64,000 nucleotides of DNA from Aphelidium insulamus (lineage: Eukaryota > Aphelidiomycota > Aphelidea > Aphelidiaceae). The notes beneath the pieces are model-generated. The model saw only the letters and a list, made by a program, of their open reading frames with translations, was not told the origin of the DNA and made no database searches. The position numbers were made by a program, and so were the translations under genes. The stretch covers positions 154,001-218,000 of the forward strand of contig JAZDSV010000021.1 in the NCBI GenBank assembly GCA_036784855.1. The letters run 5' to 3'. Positions 11,253 through 19,883 of the stretch are shown piece after piece. Positions within the stretch are counted from its first letter, which is position 1; each line of letters begins with the position of its first letter.

Positions 11253-11852
11253 TCACTTTTGTGGACGCGCCGTTGGTTGAAATATGTGTGCACGGTAGTA
11301 GGCCAGCTCCCGAATGCTCTCGTGAATGTCGTCGATGGCGCGGTGTGCAAGCTTCTTGCACGGAGCGCGCTGAAACGCCGCCGGGTACCAGTGTCGGCAC
11401 AGTTCCTTCACAGTGCTCACGTCCACTATGCGGTAGTGCAGGTGCTCCACGATACAAGGTGCAGCCACCGCCAGAAATGCACGGTCGGCGTGCACTGAAT
11501 TGCCGGCCAGACAGGCGCTGCGTGGCTCTGGGCACCACTCCAATATAAAGTCATACAGTGCGGCGAATGCCTCTTCCGCGGTGCAAGTGGAAGCAAGCAC
11601 CTGAGCCGTGAGCCCCGACTCGCCGTGATGCCGAACACACCACTCATTCATGCTTGCAAGCACGTGGGCATCGCGGTGGATAACGCGATGGAACTCGGGT
11701 TTGCCGGCACCGGATGCTGTGGATGGTGCCGTCAGCGGCCGCAGGAATGGGTCGGTAATCACGCATGCGATCTCCAGTATGCAGTCCCTGGCCGGGTCCA
11801 GCCCGGTCATCTCCAAGTCCAGCCAGACCAGCGCGTTGGTGCCGCTTGCCAT
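11253..11852 (-). CDS. REXO2: Oligoribonuclease (REXO2/REX2/Orn), DEDDh exonuclease
   Basis: Single exon, 199 residues. The active-site motifs are in order: LVWLDLEMTGLD (Exo I, Asp and Glu), ILEIACVITD, GNSVHADRAFL (Exo II Asp) and HRAIDDIHESIREL (Exo III His and Asp). Length is close to the usual 180-240. Orn enzymes degrade 2-5 nt RNA to mononucleotides and in eukaryotes are often mitochondrial. No obvious targeting sequence is seen at MASGTNALVW, so either a cytosolic form or an upstream start/exon is possible. It is divergent from secreted gene D. Confidence 0.92.
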   Translation of the reverse strand: MASGTNALVWLDLEMTGLDPARDCILEIACVITDPFLRPLTAPSTASGAGKPEFHRVIHRDAHVLASMNEWCVRHHGESGLTAQVLASTCTAEEAFAALYDFILEWCPEPRSACLAGNSVHADRAFLAVAAPCIVEHLHYRIVDVSTVKELCRHWYPAAFQRAPCKKLAHRAIDDIHESIRELAYYRAHIFQPTARPQK

Positions 11853-12252
11853 CTATAAGTGTTTATCCTTGCACTCAACTGCAGCCAATCACAGCACGTG
11901 GAATGAACGGTGGAATGCACCGAGGTGGTAAAATCACGGCTTAAACAGCAACGTCAATTCCAGCAGCACTGCCAACAGATGGCCTTTATAGTATATCGGT
12001 GAGTACTGATACAGCACAAAGACTCTCATAACCGCATAAAGCGCACAATGTAGCATTATCGTTGATGTTCATGGAAGGATGAAACGCTCGGTAGCACAAG
12101 GCAATTTCACGCCGACGAATCAGTGCCGCCCAGACGGTTACACAGAATTTCGGCTATAAAGAGCGCGCATGTCGCGCTTCTACGCGCACACTACATATCG
12201 CCACATTACATAGACGACGCACATATCGCCACTTCAAACTCTTACCAACAAC
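11853..12252. other. Divergent promoter region, oligoribonuclease / secreted protein D
   Basis: 400 bp. It contains a TATA box (CGGCTATAAAGAGCG) with TATAAA at 12155-12160, 98 bp before the ATG of gene D, and a TGAAAC element at 12080. No gene is seen. Confidence 0.55.
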
Positions 12253-13371
12253 ATGAAGTCCACCTCTGCAATGCTCATGATCGCGGCCGCGCTGGCCACC
12301 ATGTCTGCCGCTGTTCCACAAGGATACGAAGCTCCGCCGACGGAGCCGTGCCCAGACGGTGAAGTGCCGCCCGAAAATGTCGCGCCGACGGATGAGGTGC
12401 CGCCCGTGGACGGTGCCACCGATGGCGGCTACGGCAATGAAACAGTCGACGCCGGCGCCACCAACGGAACCGACTATGGTTCACAGCCGCCCGTCGATGC
12501 CGCCACTGCTGGCTCATACGGCGCACCACCGCCACCACCGTGCAATGAGACCACCACGGGCAACTGCCCGGCCGGCGTGACTTATTCGGCCGCATTGTAC
12601 CAGCAGCGCTGGTTCGCCGGACAGCACGCGTGGGTGGACGGCACCGACGGAGAGTGCCGCGGCCTGGAGGGCGTGCCACTCGGCTCCATCAAGGTGCTGT
12701 CGGCCGCGGGCGGTGACGTTGTGACCGGCGAGGCCACCGACGAATTCGCCCAGGGTGTCAAGCTCACTTTCTACCCAGAGTACGCGTGTGCCGGCGAGCC
12801 GCTCTACGAATTCGACGGCACCGTCATCGACACCGACATGCCCACCGGCAACGCGCTGTCCGTTAAGCTGTCGTGCAACGGCCAGGGATCCGGTGTGCCG
12901 GCCGCCAAGCCGGTCAGCGAACGATTCAGCGCCACGCTCTACGAGGACCGCAACGAAGCGGGCAACAAGCACTGGGTCGACGGTGTCATTGGCGAGTGCC
13001 GCGGTCTGAGTGGCGTGCCCGTCGGGTCCCTCCAGTTTGTGGACACGCCAGGCGGCAGCAACCCAGTGGGCGACGACGTGGCCAAGCAGGTGGGACTGGT
13101 GTTCTACAGCGATGTGGACTGCGGCGGCAAGGAGCTGTCCTACACCAATGCGGCCAAGGTGGACAATGCGTGCGACGCGGCGGACGGTGCCTGCAGCCTG
13201 GCCCCGCTGTCGGTGGCATTCGTGGACCCGGCCACCATTGGCGCGGCGGCGCAGACCGCGCTCGGCGGCTCTGTCACGCAGCAGTCTGAATCGTCGTCGG
13301 CCTCGGAACTGGTGGTCAAGTCGGGCGTGGCCATGCTGGCGGCCGCGGTCTCCTCGCTGCTCTTTGCCTGA
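12253..13371 (+). CDS. Secreted GPI-anchored-type protein D with two family domains
   Basis: Single exon, 372 residues. Signal peptide MKSTSAMLMIAAALATMSAA is followed by a Pro/Gly/Tyr linker with GGYGNETVD and DYGSQPPVD units. The four-Cys family domain is present twice in tandem. Domain 1 (about residues 115-210) has ALYQQRWFAGQHAWVDG, DGECRGLEGVPLGSIK and FYPEYACAGE. Domain 2 (about 225-325) has TLYEDRNEAGNKHWVDG, IGECRGLSGVPVGSLQ, FYSDVDCGGK and ACDAADGACSLAPLSV. Domain 1 lacks the two distal cysteines kept in domain 2. The hydrophobic end (GVAMLAAAVSSLLFA) fits a GPI signal. The internal duplication is specific to this member. Confidence 0.86.
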   Translation: MKSTSAMLMIAAALATMSAAVPQGYEAPPTEPCPDGEVPPENVAPTDEVPPVDGATDGGYGNETVDAGATNGTDYGSQPPVDAATAGSYGAPPPPPCNETTTGNCPAGVTYSAALYQQRWFAGQHAWVDGTDGECRGLEGVPLGSIKVLSAAGGDVVTGEATDEFAQGVKLTFYPEYACAGEPLYEFDGTVIDTDMPTGNALSVKLSCNGQGSGVPAAKPVSERFSATLYEDRNEAGNKHWVDGVIGECRGLSGVPVGSLQFVDTPGGSNPVGDDVAKQVGLVFYSDVDCGGKELSYTNAAKVDNACDAADGACSLAPLSVAFVDPATIGAAAQTALGGSVTQQSESSSASELVVKSGVAMLAAAVSSLLFA

Positions 13372-14054
13372 GCCTGAACACCAACTGCCCGCCCATCGCA
13401 CATGCGCATACATTAATCGGTTTTCGTAATAGAGGCACATCATCACATTCATTCAAATTTTGAGTGCCATCAGCAATCTGCTGTTGAGTAGCTGCAATAC
13501 TCTGTTCAATTACTTAAAAACTTTGTAGAGCTACGAGATAACAGCAGCCACATCAGCATTTACTTTGTCACCGTTGCAGCACATATAGCTTTTAGGGCAA
13601 CGACGGTTGGATTGATAATGCACAATGGCCACATACAGTACTACAATAAAAGATAGTGTACAATAAAGATAGAGCATATATATATATATATATATATAGA
13701 TAGAGAGAGAGAGAGAGAGTAAGATAGGTTATATATTATGCGCCAATATCAGAAGATGTACATTGAAGAATGCATGGGTGAAGACGGGTTCGAGTTTGTG
13801 TGAATATAGCATGGCAGCTCAGGAGCCTTTCATCAATGTCATACATACTACATACTTACTCCTGCTCGCGCGTAACCAGCTGTCCAGGTCAACAGCTGGT
13901 AACAACTGCCAAGACAGCCTGGTAACATGGCCTTCGGCCTGAATGCATTGCAGTGAAACACAACTTGATTGGGCGCCGGTGTTTCAGGTAACGAGACGGC
14001 GTTTCACGCGTTTCATGTTGGCTGTGCAACGTTACACCGGCGATTTGGCTGCGC
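13372..14054. other. Intergenic with (TA)n/(GA)n and an inverted repeat
   Basis: About 680 bp without a gene. It holds a TA run followed by a GA run near 13675-13722, and an inverted repeat at 13872-13903 (GTAACCAGCTGT, 8-nt spacer, ACAGCTGGTAAC; 11 of 12 pairs). TGAAAC/GTTTCA elements at 13954, 13980, 14001 and 14010 belong to the promoter of gene E. Confidence 0.55.
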
Positions 14055-14061
14055 TATAAAA
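14055..14061 (+). promoter_or_regulatory. TATA box of secreted protein E
   Basis: GCGCTATAAAAGCC starts 108 bp before the ATG at 14163, preceded by four TGAAAC/GTTTCA elements within about 100 bp. Confidence 0.65.
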
Positions 14062-14162
14062 GCCGCAATTCACGGCAGTACTTCTCTTCATTGTTGTATT
14101 GCATTTGATTGCAACTGCTACCCAGACACTCTCGCTCACTTATCAATAACACACAAATAAGC

Positions 14163-14702
14163 ATGAAGTCTACGTCCGGTATCGCACTGTTGCTCCTGAG
14201 TACCATATACAGCATCCAGATTAGCGGTGTTATGGCCGAGGATACTGGTGCTGAACAGCAGCCTTGTGATGGTCAAGTGGACGGTGCAACTGTTCCACCC
14301 GATGGTGGAAACTACGGTGGGGACGTGAACGGCGAGCAGGCCTGTGCTCCCGATGATGTTCTCTGCCAGCAGAACGATGTCCCCGGCGGTGAGTACGGTG
14401 GGAACGTGAACGGTACGCAGCCTTGCGCGCCCGATGATGTTCTGTGCCAGGAGAACGATGTACCTGCCGCTCCAGCTACTGCTCCGTGCCCGGATGAACC
14501 CACTACTACTGAGCCTGGCACTGTTGATCCGATCGCGGAAGACGACTGTCACGGTGATGCGCCTGCACTGCCACCGTGCAGTGGAGACTACGGTGGTGGT
14601 TCCATGGCCGGAGCCTCCACCTCCACATCTGATGCAGGGTATCTGTCGGTTTCTGGCGCTGTCACAGCACTGGTGGCCGGTGTCTCCTCACTGCTGGTGT
14701 GA
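14163..14702 (+). CDS. Secreted GPI-anchored-type protein E, repeat-only member
   Basis: Single exon, 179 residues. The signal peptide (STSGIALLLLSTIYSIQISG) starts with the same MKST as protein D. Two 27-residue repeats follow, each with YGG(D/N)VNG, then a CAPDDVLCQ core and NDVP (coding DNA about 14311-14472). The rest is Thr/Pro/Asp-rich. The C-terminus is hydrophobic (GAVTALVAGVSSLLV). The four-Cys PLSV domain is missing, so only the signal peptide, the repeat/linker type and the tail relate it to A-D. Promoter architecture also matches. It may be a structural wall protein; function is unknown. Confidence 0.8.
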   Translation: MKSTSGIALLLLSTIYSIQISGVMAEDTGAEQQPCDGQVDGATVPPDGGNYGGDVNGEQACAPDDVLCQQNDVPGGEYGGNVNGTQPCAPDDVLCQENDVPAAPATAPCPDEPTTTEPGTVDPIAEDDCHGDAPALPPCSGDYGGGSMAGASTSTSDAGYLSVSGAVTALVAGVSSLLV

Positions 14703-14921
14703 GATCGTCACTTGATATCCCCTGGCTGCATAGCAAATCTCTTCATCAATACATTCGCACATTATTCAACATTCATTAGATCTTATTAAATAATAATTAT
14801 GTGCATCAAATGGCATTAATGTAGATATTGCTATAATGTACATACATATGCTGCCAAAGCCGTCAATGTTGTGATGATAACGTACAAGCAATATTTATCG
14901 CTGGTGTGATTCACCGTTGCT

Positions 14922-14954
<33 letters not shown>

Positions 14955-15030
14955 CACCCAAGCACACACAACACAAGGACACACACAGACAGACACAGCA
15001 GAAACAGCTCGCTTCCTGGTTGCTCCATTA
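14703..15030. repeat. Intergenic with a (CA)n microsatellite
   Basis: 328 bp. A CA dinucleotide run with CACAA variants covers about 14924-14998. No gene or other signal is seen. Confidence 0.6.
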
Positions 15031-15822
15031 ATGCGCACCGGCTTCACCGTGTCGTGGTCGTCTGGCCACACACACGCGTCGTCCACGTCGAGCATCCGGT
15101 CCTTTGACTGGACGCTCGCCGCGAACGACGTGGACGTTGTAGCGCCCTCCCACGTTCGTGCCGTGCTCTATGAGCAACTATTCTCGCTGACTGTGGTGCT
15201 GCAGTTTGTGGTCGAGGGTCTCCGTCACACAGACAACATCAAGCGTACCGGGCGTCGATTCCGTCGAGTCCGCAAGCACCGCGGCAAACGCTCATCTTCC
15301 CGCGTTAACAATGAACACGATCAGGCACTACAGCTTGACATGCCCATGCATGTTGTACCAGTGGATTTGATTTCTACTTGCACCGACACTGGGGAGGACA
15401 TTGCACCCGAGTTGGAAAGTGTTTCCTGTGCCTTGGCAGAGTTGCACATTGTTCCCTCGGTTAACATTGTTCCACCGGCGTCCACTTTCGACCCTTATTC
15501 CTCGGTGGTGTCAGCCGCGAAGCATATCGAGGATCCAATTCCCATTTGCACTTCGTACAGTGTCAGCGACATCAACATTAGGGCGAAAATGTCTTTTCGG
15601 CCCACTAATCGTTTGGCACCTTATCGTCCTGGTCGTCTGCACAGGATTGTGCTGCAGCCGTGCGTCGATGCATTGCGGTGCGTCAACCCAATTTTATTTT
15701 CAAACTCATACTTTGTAGGACTTCGAAGAGTCCCACTTGTCATAAATTCGATTTTCAACTTCCATCAAATTATTTCTGTACTTCAAAGTAGGTTCTATAT
15801 CTTGCCAGTAGACCTCAGCTAA
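15031..15822 (+). CDS. Unknown protein, possibly two exons
   Basis: Open frame from ATG 15031 of up to 263 codons. It is rich in Arg/Lys near residues 70-90 (RRFRRVRKHRGKR), has a Pro/Ser/Ile-rich middle, and a basic MSFRPTNRLAPYRPGRL segment. An intron at about 15676-15718 (GTGCGT...TTGTAG) is possible and would replace the last 45 codons by a shorter end near 15790. I recognise no domain. The basic patch could be a nuclear localisation signal. It sits just upstream of TrpE on the same strand. It could also be an untranslated leader region, so confidence is modest. Confidence 0.4.
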   Translation: MRTGFTVSWSSGHTHASSTSSIRSFDWTLAANDVDVVAPSHVRAVLYEQLFSLTVVLQFVVEGLRHTDNIKRTGRRFRRVRKHRGKRSSSRVNNEHDQALQLDMPMHVVPVDLISTCTDTGEDIAPELESVSCALAELHIVPSVNIVPPASTFDPYSSVVSAAKHIEDPIPICTSYSVSDINIRAKMSFRPTNRLAPYRPGRLHRIVLQPCVDALRCVNPILFSNSYFVGLRRVPLVINSIFNFHQIISVLQSRFYILPVDLS

Positions 15823-15873
15823 TGTACCGCAGAAAATCTCTGATATCGCTCAACAACTTAAATCTAATCAACA

Positions 15874-17634
15874 ATGACTGCAAGGTTGTCGATGACGTTC
15901 TATGAGTTGCACTATATTTACACTTTGCTATCTAGTTTGCCGGCTCGTCCGTCTATTGAGGAATTAAGCAAGATTGTGTCGGCGTTCAAGCCGTCCGGTC
16001 CCGCCATTGTCCCGGTATACGTCGAGATCTCGGCCGATTTGCTCACACCCGTTTCTGCGTTCCTTAAGCTGTCCGAGGGGCAGCGGCACAGCTTTCTGTT
16101 CGAGTCGGTGGAAGGCGGGGCCAAAATTGGTCGCTACTCATTTCTCGGTGCTGGTACGTGGACTGTCTATGTCCACCAGTGGTCAACTTATGTCGATAGG
16201 ACCCAACGAAATTGTTAAAACAGGCGATGGGTTCGACGTTGGTGGCGACCCGCTCCTATTCCTGGAACCAAAGCTGGGCGCTGTTCAATACATTCCAGTG
16301 GACGGCGTGCCAACGTTCACCGGTACGGGATATGTTTTTTACAACTTGTTTTAAATTTCGCGATAGGTGGCGCCGTGGGTTACGTCTCGTACGATTGCAT
16401 CAAGTACTTTGAGCCGAGAACTGAGCGGGAGCTGTTGGATGTTCTGCACATTCCAGAAGCCATGTTTATGTTCTTTGACCAAGTTGTGGTGTTTGACCAT
16501 CTCCACCACCTGGTCAAGATTGTGGGCCACTGCTCATGTGCGCCAGGTCAAGGGCCGTCTCACGCCAATTACCAACAAGTTGTGGCCAAGCTGGTTGCAA
16601 CAATGAACTTGCTCTCCGTGCCCACCATTCCCTTGCCAAACCAGCCTGCGATAACGCAGGTGAATTTGGAGGAGCGCTCCAACACTGGCCAGCAGGGTTA
16701 CGAAGAGTTTGTTCACAGACTTAAGCACCACATCTCCATCGGTGACATTATCCAAGCGGTGCCGTCGCAGCGAATTTCGCGGCCCTCGACGGTCCATCCC
16801 TTCAACATCTATCGCGAACTGCGCAGCCTGAACCCATCGCCGTACATGTACTATGTCGACATGGGAGACTTTCAGATTGTGGGCGCATCACCCGAGATGA
16901 TGTGCAAGGTGGAAAACTCTGTGGTTACCACGCATCCGATTGCCGGAACGCGCAAACGTGGTCGCACCGCTGCCGAGGATGATGCACTTGCTGCCGAGCT
17001 GCTGGCCGACGAAAAGGAGCGCGCAGAGCACGTCATGCTTGTCGATCTGGGCCGCAATGATGTGAATCGTGTGTCGCAGTCAAACACGGTCAAGGTGGAC
17101 TCGCTGATGAAGATTGAACGGTAATCTTATAGTATTAATGCTATCTCCATTGATATTTACCCAAATGACAGATATAGCCACGTGATGCACATTGTGAGCC
17201 ATGTTTCTGGACGGCTGAGACCCGAGTGCACTCCATTCGATGCATTCCGCAGCATATTTCCCGCTGGAACCGTATCTGGTGCGCCAAAGATCCGAGCGAT
17301 TGAGCTAGTTTCCGAGTGCGAGAAAGAGAAGCGTGGCGTTTATGCGGGCGCTGTCGGGTACTTTGCATATTCGGGTGCCATTGACACTGCGATCGCCATT
17401 CGCACCATGGTGGTCAAGGATGGCATGGTGCATCTTCAGGCGGGCGCTGGCATTGTCAAAGATTCTGTTCCCGAGTCAGAGTACCTGGAAACTGTGGCCA
17501 AACTGCGCTCCAACATGACTGCCATCTCACGAGCAGAAGAACGATACTTATCAACTAACAATATCATCAACAACAACACCTTTAATACTACTTCAACGAA
17601 ACCTCAAACCGAACATACCGCCACCCAGAAATGA
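15874..17634 (+). CDS. TRPE: Anthranilate synthase component I (TrpE)
   Basis: Four exons: 15874-16153, 16200-16322, 16367-17120 and 17172-17634. Together these make an uninterrupted 539-residue frame with introns of 46, 44 and 51 nt. Conserved blocks: FLFESVEGG and GRYSFLGA near the N-terminus (LLES-type Trp-binding region), [56 protein letters not shown] and [18 protein letters not shown]. It makes anthranilate from chorismate using ammonia passed from TrpG. The last about 30 residues are Asn/Thr-rich. Its TGA (17632-17634) overlaps the next ATG (17631-17633) as ATGA. No GT dinucleotide lies between about 17495 and 17630, so splicing cannot bypass this stop nearby. Confidence 0.93.
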
Positions 17635-19106
17635 CTACAGTACTAATCGACAATTACGACAGCTTCACCTGGAACGTCTACCAGTATCTGGTGGAGCTGG
17701 GCGCCACAGTCACCGTGTTTCGCAACGACAAGGTTACCTGTGCCGAGATCGAAGCACTGACACCACGAAACATTGTCATATCACCCGGACCGGGGCATCC
17801 GCGTTCGGCCGCAGTGTCCAATGATGTCATCCGCTCGTTCGCCGGGCGCGTGCCCATCCTTGGCGTCTGCTTGGGTGAACAGTGCATATTTGAGATCTAT
17901 GGCGGCTCCGTGACGCCCATTGACTGTGCTGTGCATGGGAAGACATCGCCCATTAGACATGATGGCCGCGGCATTTTCAAAAATGTACCGCAACACATTC
18001 AAGTTACTCGGTATCACTCACTGGCCGGTGATCCCGCTACGCTGCCTTCTGTGCTAGAGGTGTCGGCACGCACGGCGGACGGAATAATAATGGCCGTCCG
18101 TCACCGCGAATTCATTGTTGAAGGCGTCCAGTTCCATCCGGAATCGGTCGTCAGCGAGTGCGGAATGAAGTTATTTGCCAATTTCCTCAAGTATGAGGGA
18201 GGTCGCTGGGCAGGCATTTCCGAGGAACGAACAAGTCAGAGTACCGCTGCCACAGTTAATGAAACGATACTGGAGCGTATATATGCGCACCGCAAACAGG
18301 CAATTGCAGATAAGCAAGCCATGCCCGGACAGAGTCTTTCGCACTTGACGTCATACCTATCGATGGGTATTGCGCCGCCTGCCATAGACTTTTACGCCCG
18401 CTTGTCTGCCGATCGGCCACAAATTGCAGTGATCGGCGAGGTGAAACGTGCCTCGCCGTCCAAGGGTACTATTGATGCCGGTGCGAATGCTGCTTCACTG
18501 GCGCTGCAGTACTGTCGAGGTGGCGCATCGGCCATCTCGATCCTGACGGAACCGCATTGGTTCCACGGAAGCACAGATGACATGCGGATGGCTAGGCTGG
18601 CACTGGAAAGCGAGCCGAACCGCCCGGCGATACTCTGCAAAGACTTCATCTTTAGCCAGTATCAGATCGCAGAGGCCCGCTTGAACGGTGCAGACTCTGT
18701 CCTGCTTATTGTGGCGATGCTGAAAGAGGAGCCGCCACTGTTGAATGATTTGCTGGCCTACTCGCGATCTCTCGGCATGGAACCTTTGGTCGAGGTAGCT
18801 AATGAGGCCGAGATGCATAATGCCTTGAATTTGGGCGCACGAATCATTGGCGTGAACAATAGGAACTTGCACGACTTTTCAGTCGACATGTCCAATACGA
18901 AACGACTGTCTACGCTAATCAACAATCAATCCATATTGCTGTTGGCGCTTAGTGGAATCACATCTCGCGCCGACGTGGTCGAGTATGAAAAGTGCGGCGC
19001 GGTAGCCGTGCTTGTTGGAGAATCTCTGATGCGCTCGCCTGACAAGGGCAACTTTATTCGCACTTTAATTGGAACACCCACTGGACAAGCGGCAGGACAA
19101 TGCTGA
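17631..19106 (+). CDS. TRPG-TRPC: TrpG-TrpC fusion: glutamine amidotransferase + indole-3-glycerol-phosphate synthase
   Basis: Single exon, 491 residues. The N-terminal half is the anthranilate synthase amidotransferase: [26 protein letters not shown] with nucleophile Cys80, and GVQFHPESV with His169 and Glu171. The C-terminal half is [41 protein letters not shown] and LALSGI. Fungi usually carry TrpG, TrpC and TrpF on one trifunctional chain; here the frame stops (TGA 19104-19106) exactly where TrpF starts. The TrpF ATG at 19100 overlaps this stop (ATGCTGA), one frame back. There is no GT donor between about 19016 and 19125, so an intron cannot join the two frames here. Confidence 0.93.
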   Translation: MTTVLIDNYDSFTWNVYQYLVELGATVTVFRNDKVTCAEIEALTPRNIVISPGPGHPRSAAVSNDVIRSFAGRVPILGVCLGEQCIFEIYGGSVTPIDCAVHGKTSPIRHDGRGIFKNVPQHIQVTRYHSLAGDPATLPSVLEVSARTADGIIMAVRHREFIVEGVQFHPESVVSECGMKLFANFLKYEGGRWAGISEERTSQSTAATVNETILERIYAHRKQAIADKQAMPGQSLSHLTSYLSMGIAPPAIDFYARLSADRPQIAVIGEVKRASPSKGTIDAGANAASLALQYCRGGASAISILTEPHWFHGSTDDMRMARLALESEPNRPAILCKDFIFSQYQIAEARLNGADSVLLIVAMLKEEPPLLNDLLAYSRSLGMEPLVEVANEAEMHNALNLGARIIGVNNRNLHDFSVDMSNTKRLSTLINNQSILLLALSGITSRADVVEYEKCGAVAVLVGESLMRSPDKGNFIRTLIGTPTGQAAGQC

Positions 19107-19869
19107 TCAAAATCTGCGGCGTGACAAACGCTGCCGACGCCGTGGCTGCCGCTCAGCTCGGCGCCGATCTCATCGGTCTGATTATGGTGCCAAATTCGCC
19201 GCGCTTCGTGCCAGAGTCCACCGCCGCATTAATTATCTCAGAGGTCTGACATTATTATTTTTAAGTTTATCAACGATAAAATTGGTATAGTTGAACAAGG
19301 TGTTTCCCCGTCCCCAGGCCGCCACCCTCGCAAAGACTGACTCGGCGATATTTGGTGAGCGGTTGCGACACAGACAGCGCACCCATCCCCTCGTGGTTGG
19401 CGTATTCCAGAATGAAGATGTGGAGCACGTGCAGCGCGTAGCCGACAACCTCCAGCTGGATCTGGTGCAACTGCATGGCGCAGAATCACCCGATTATTGC
19501 CGCGCTATTCGCCAGCCCGTCATCAAGGCTATTGGCATATCACCCGGTGACACTGTTCAGGACACAATGCGGCAGATTGAATTGATGCAGGAGTGCGCTA
19601 GTGTTCTGCTGCTGGACACCAAGGCCACGGATGGAAGCGGCGGTCTTGGCCGCACATTTGACTGGCAGATTGCCGCCGACATTGCCGCCTGCAACATTCC
19701 ATTCCTGCTTGCCGGCGGACTGGCACCCGATAATGTCGGCAATGCCATCACCAAGGTCAGACCGCTCGGCGTGGATGTTTCCAGTGGCACCGAGTCACCG
19801 CAAAAGGGCATCAAGGACCACGCAAAATTGGCAGCATTTATCACCAATGCCACCAAGGCAATACAGTAA
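19100..19869 (+). CDS. TRPF: Phosphoribosylanthranilate isomerase (TrpF)
   Basis: Two exons, 19100-19243 and 19291-19869, with a 47-nt intron (GTCTGA...TATAG; an alternative acceptor is at 19317), giving about 240 residues. It starts [14 protein letters not shown] (KICG motif) and continues LGADLIGLIMVPNSPRFV, LVQLHGAESPDYCR, LLLDTKATDGSGGLGRTFDW, FLLAGGLAPDNV and GVDVSSGTESPQKGIKD. All conserved TrpF motifs are present. It catalyses the Amadori rearrangement of phosphoribosylanthranilate, the step before IGPS. It overlaps the TrpG-TrpC gene by 7 nt and ends only 14 bp before the convergent reductase gene. Confidence 0.93.
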
Positions 19870-19883
19870 CACTGTTACTATGA

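Noticed and set aside
12514-13452. 312-codon antisense frame over secreted gene D
   Set aside because: Shadow of the sense gene; Arg/His-rich composition without domain content.
15874-19869. Recent bacterial transfer or contamination as the source of the trp genes
   Set aside because: TrpE has three and TrpF one spliceosomal-type intron, and the TrpG-TrpC fusion with fungal-type motifs fits the host.
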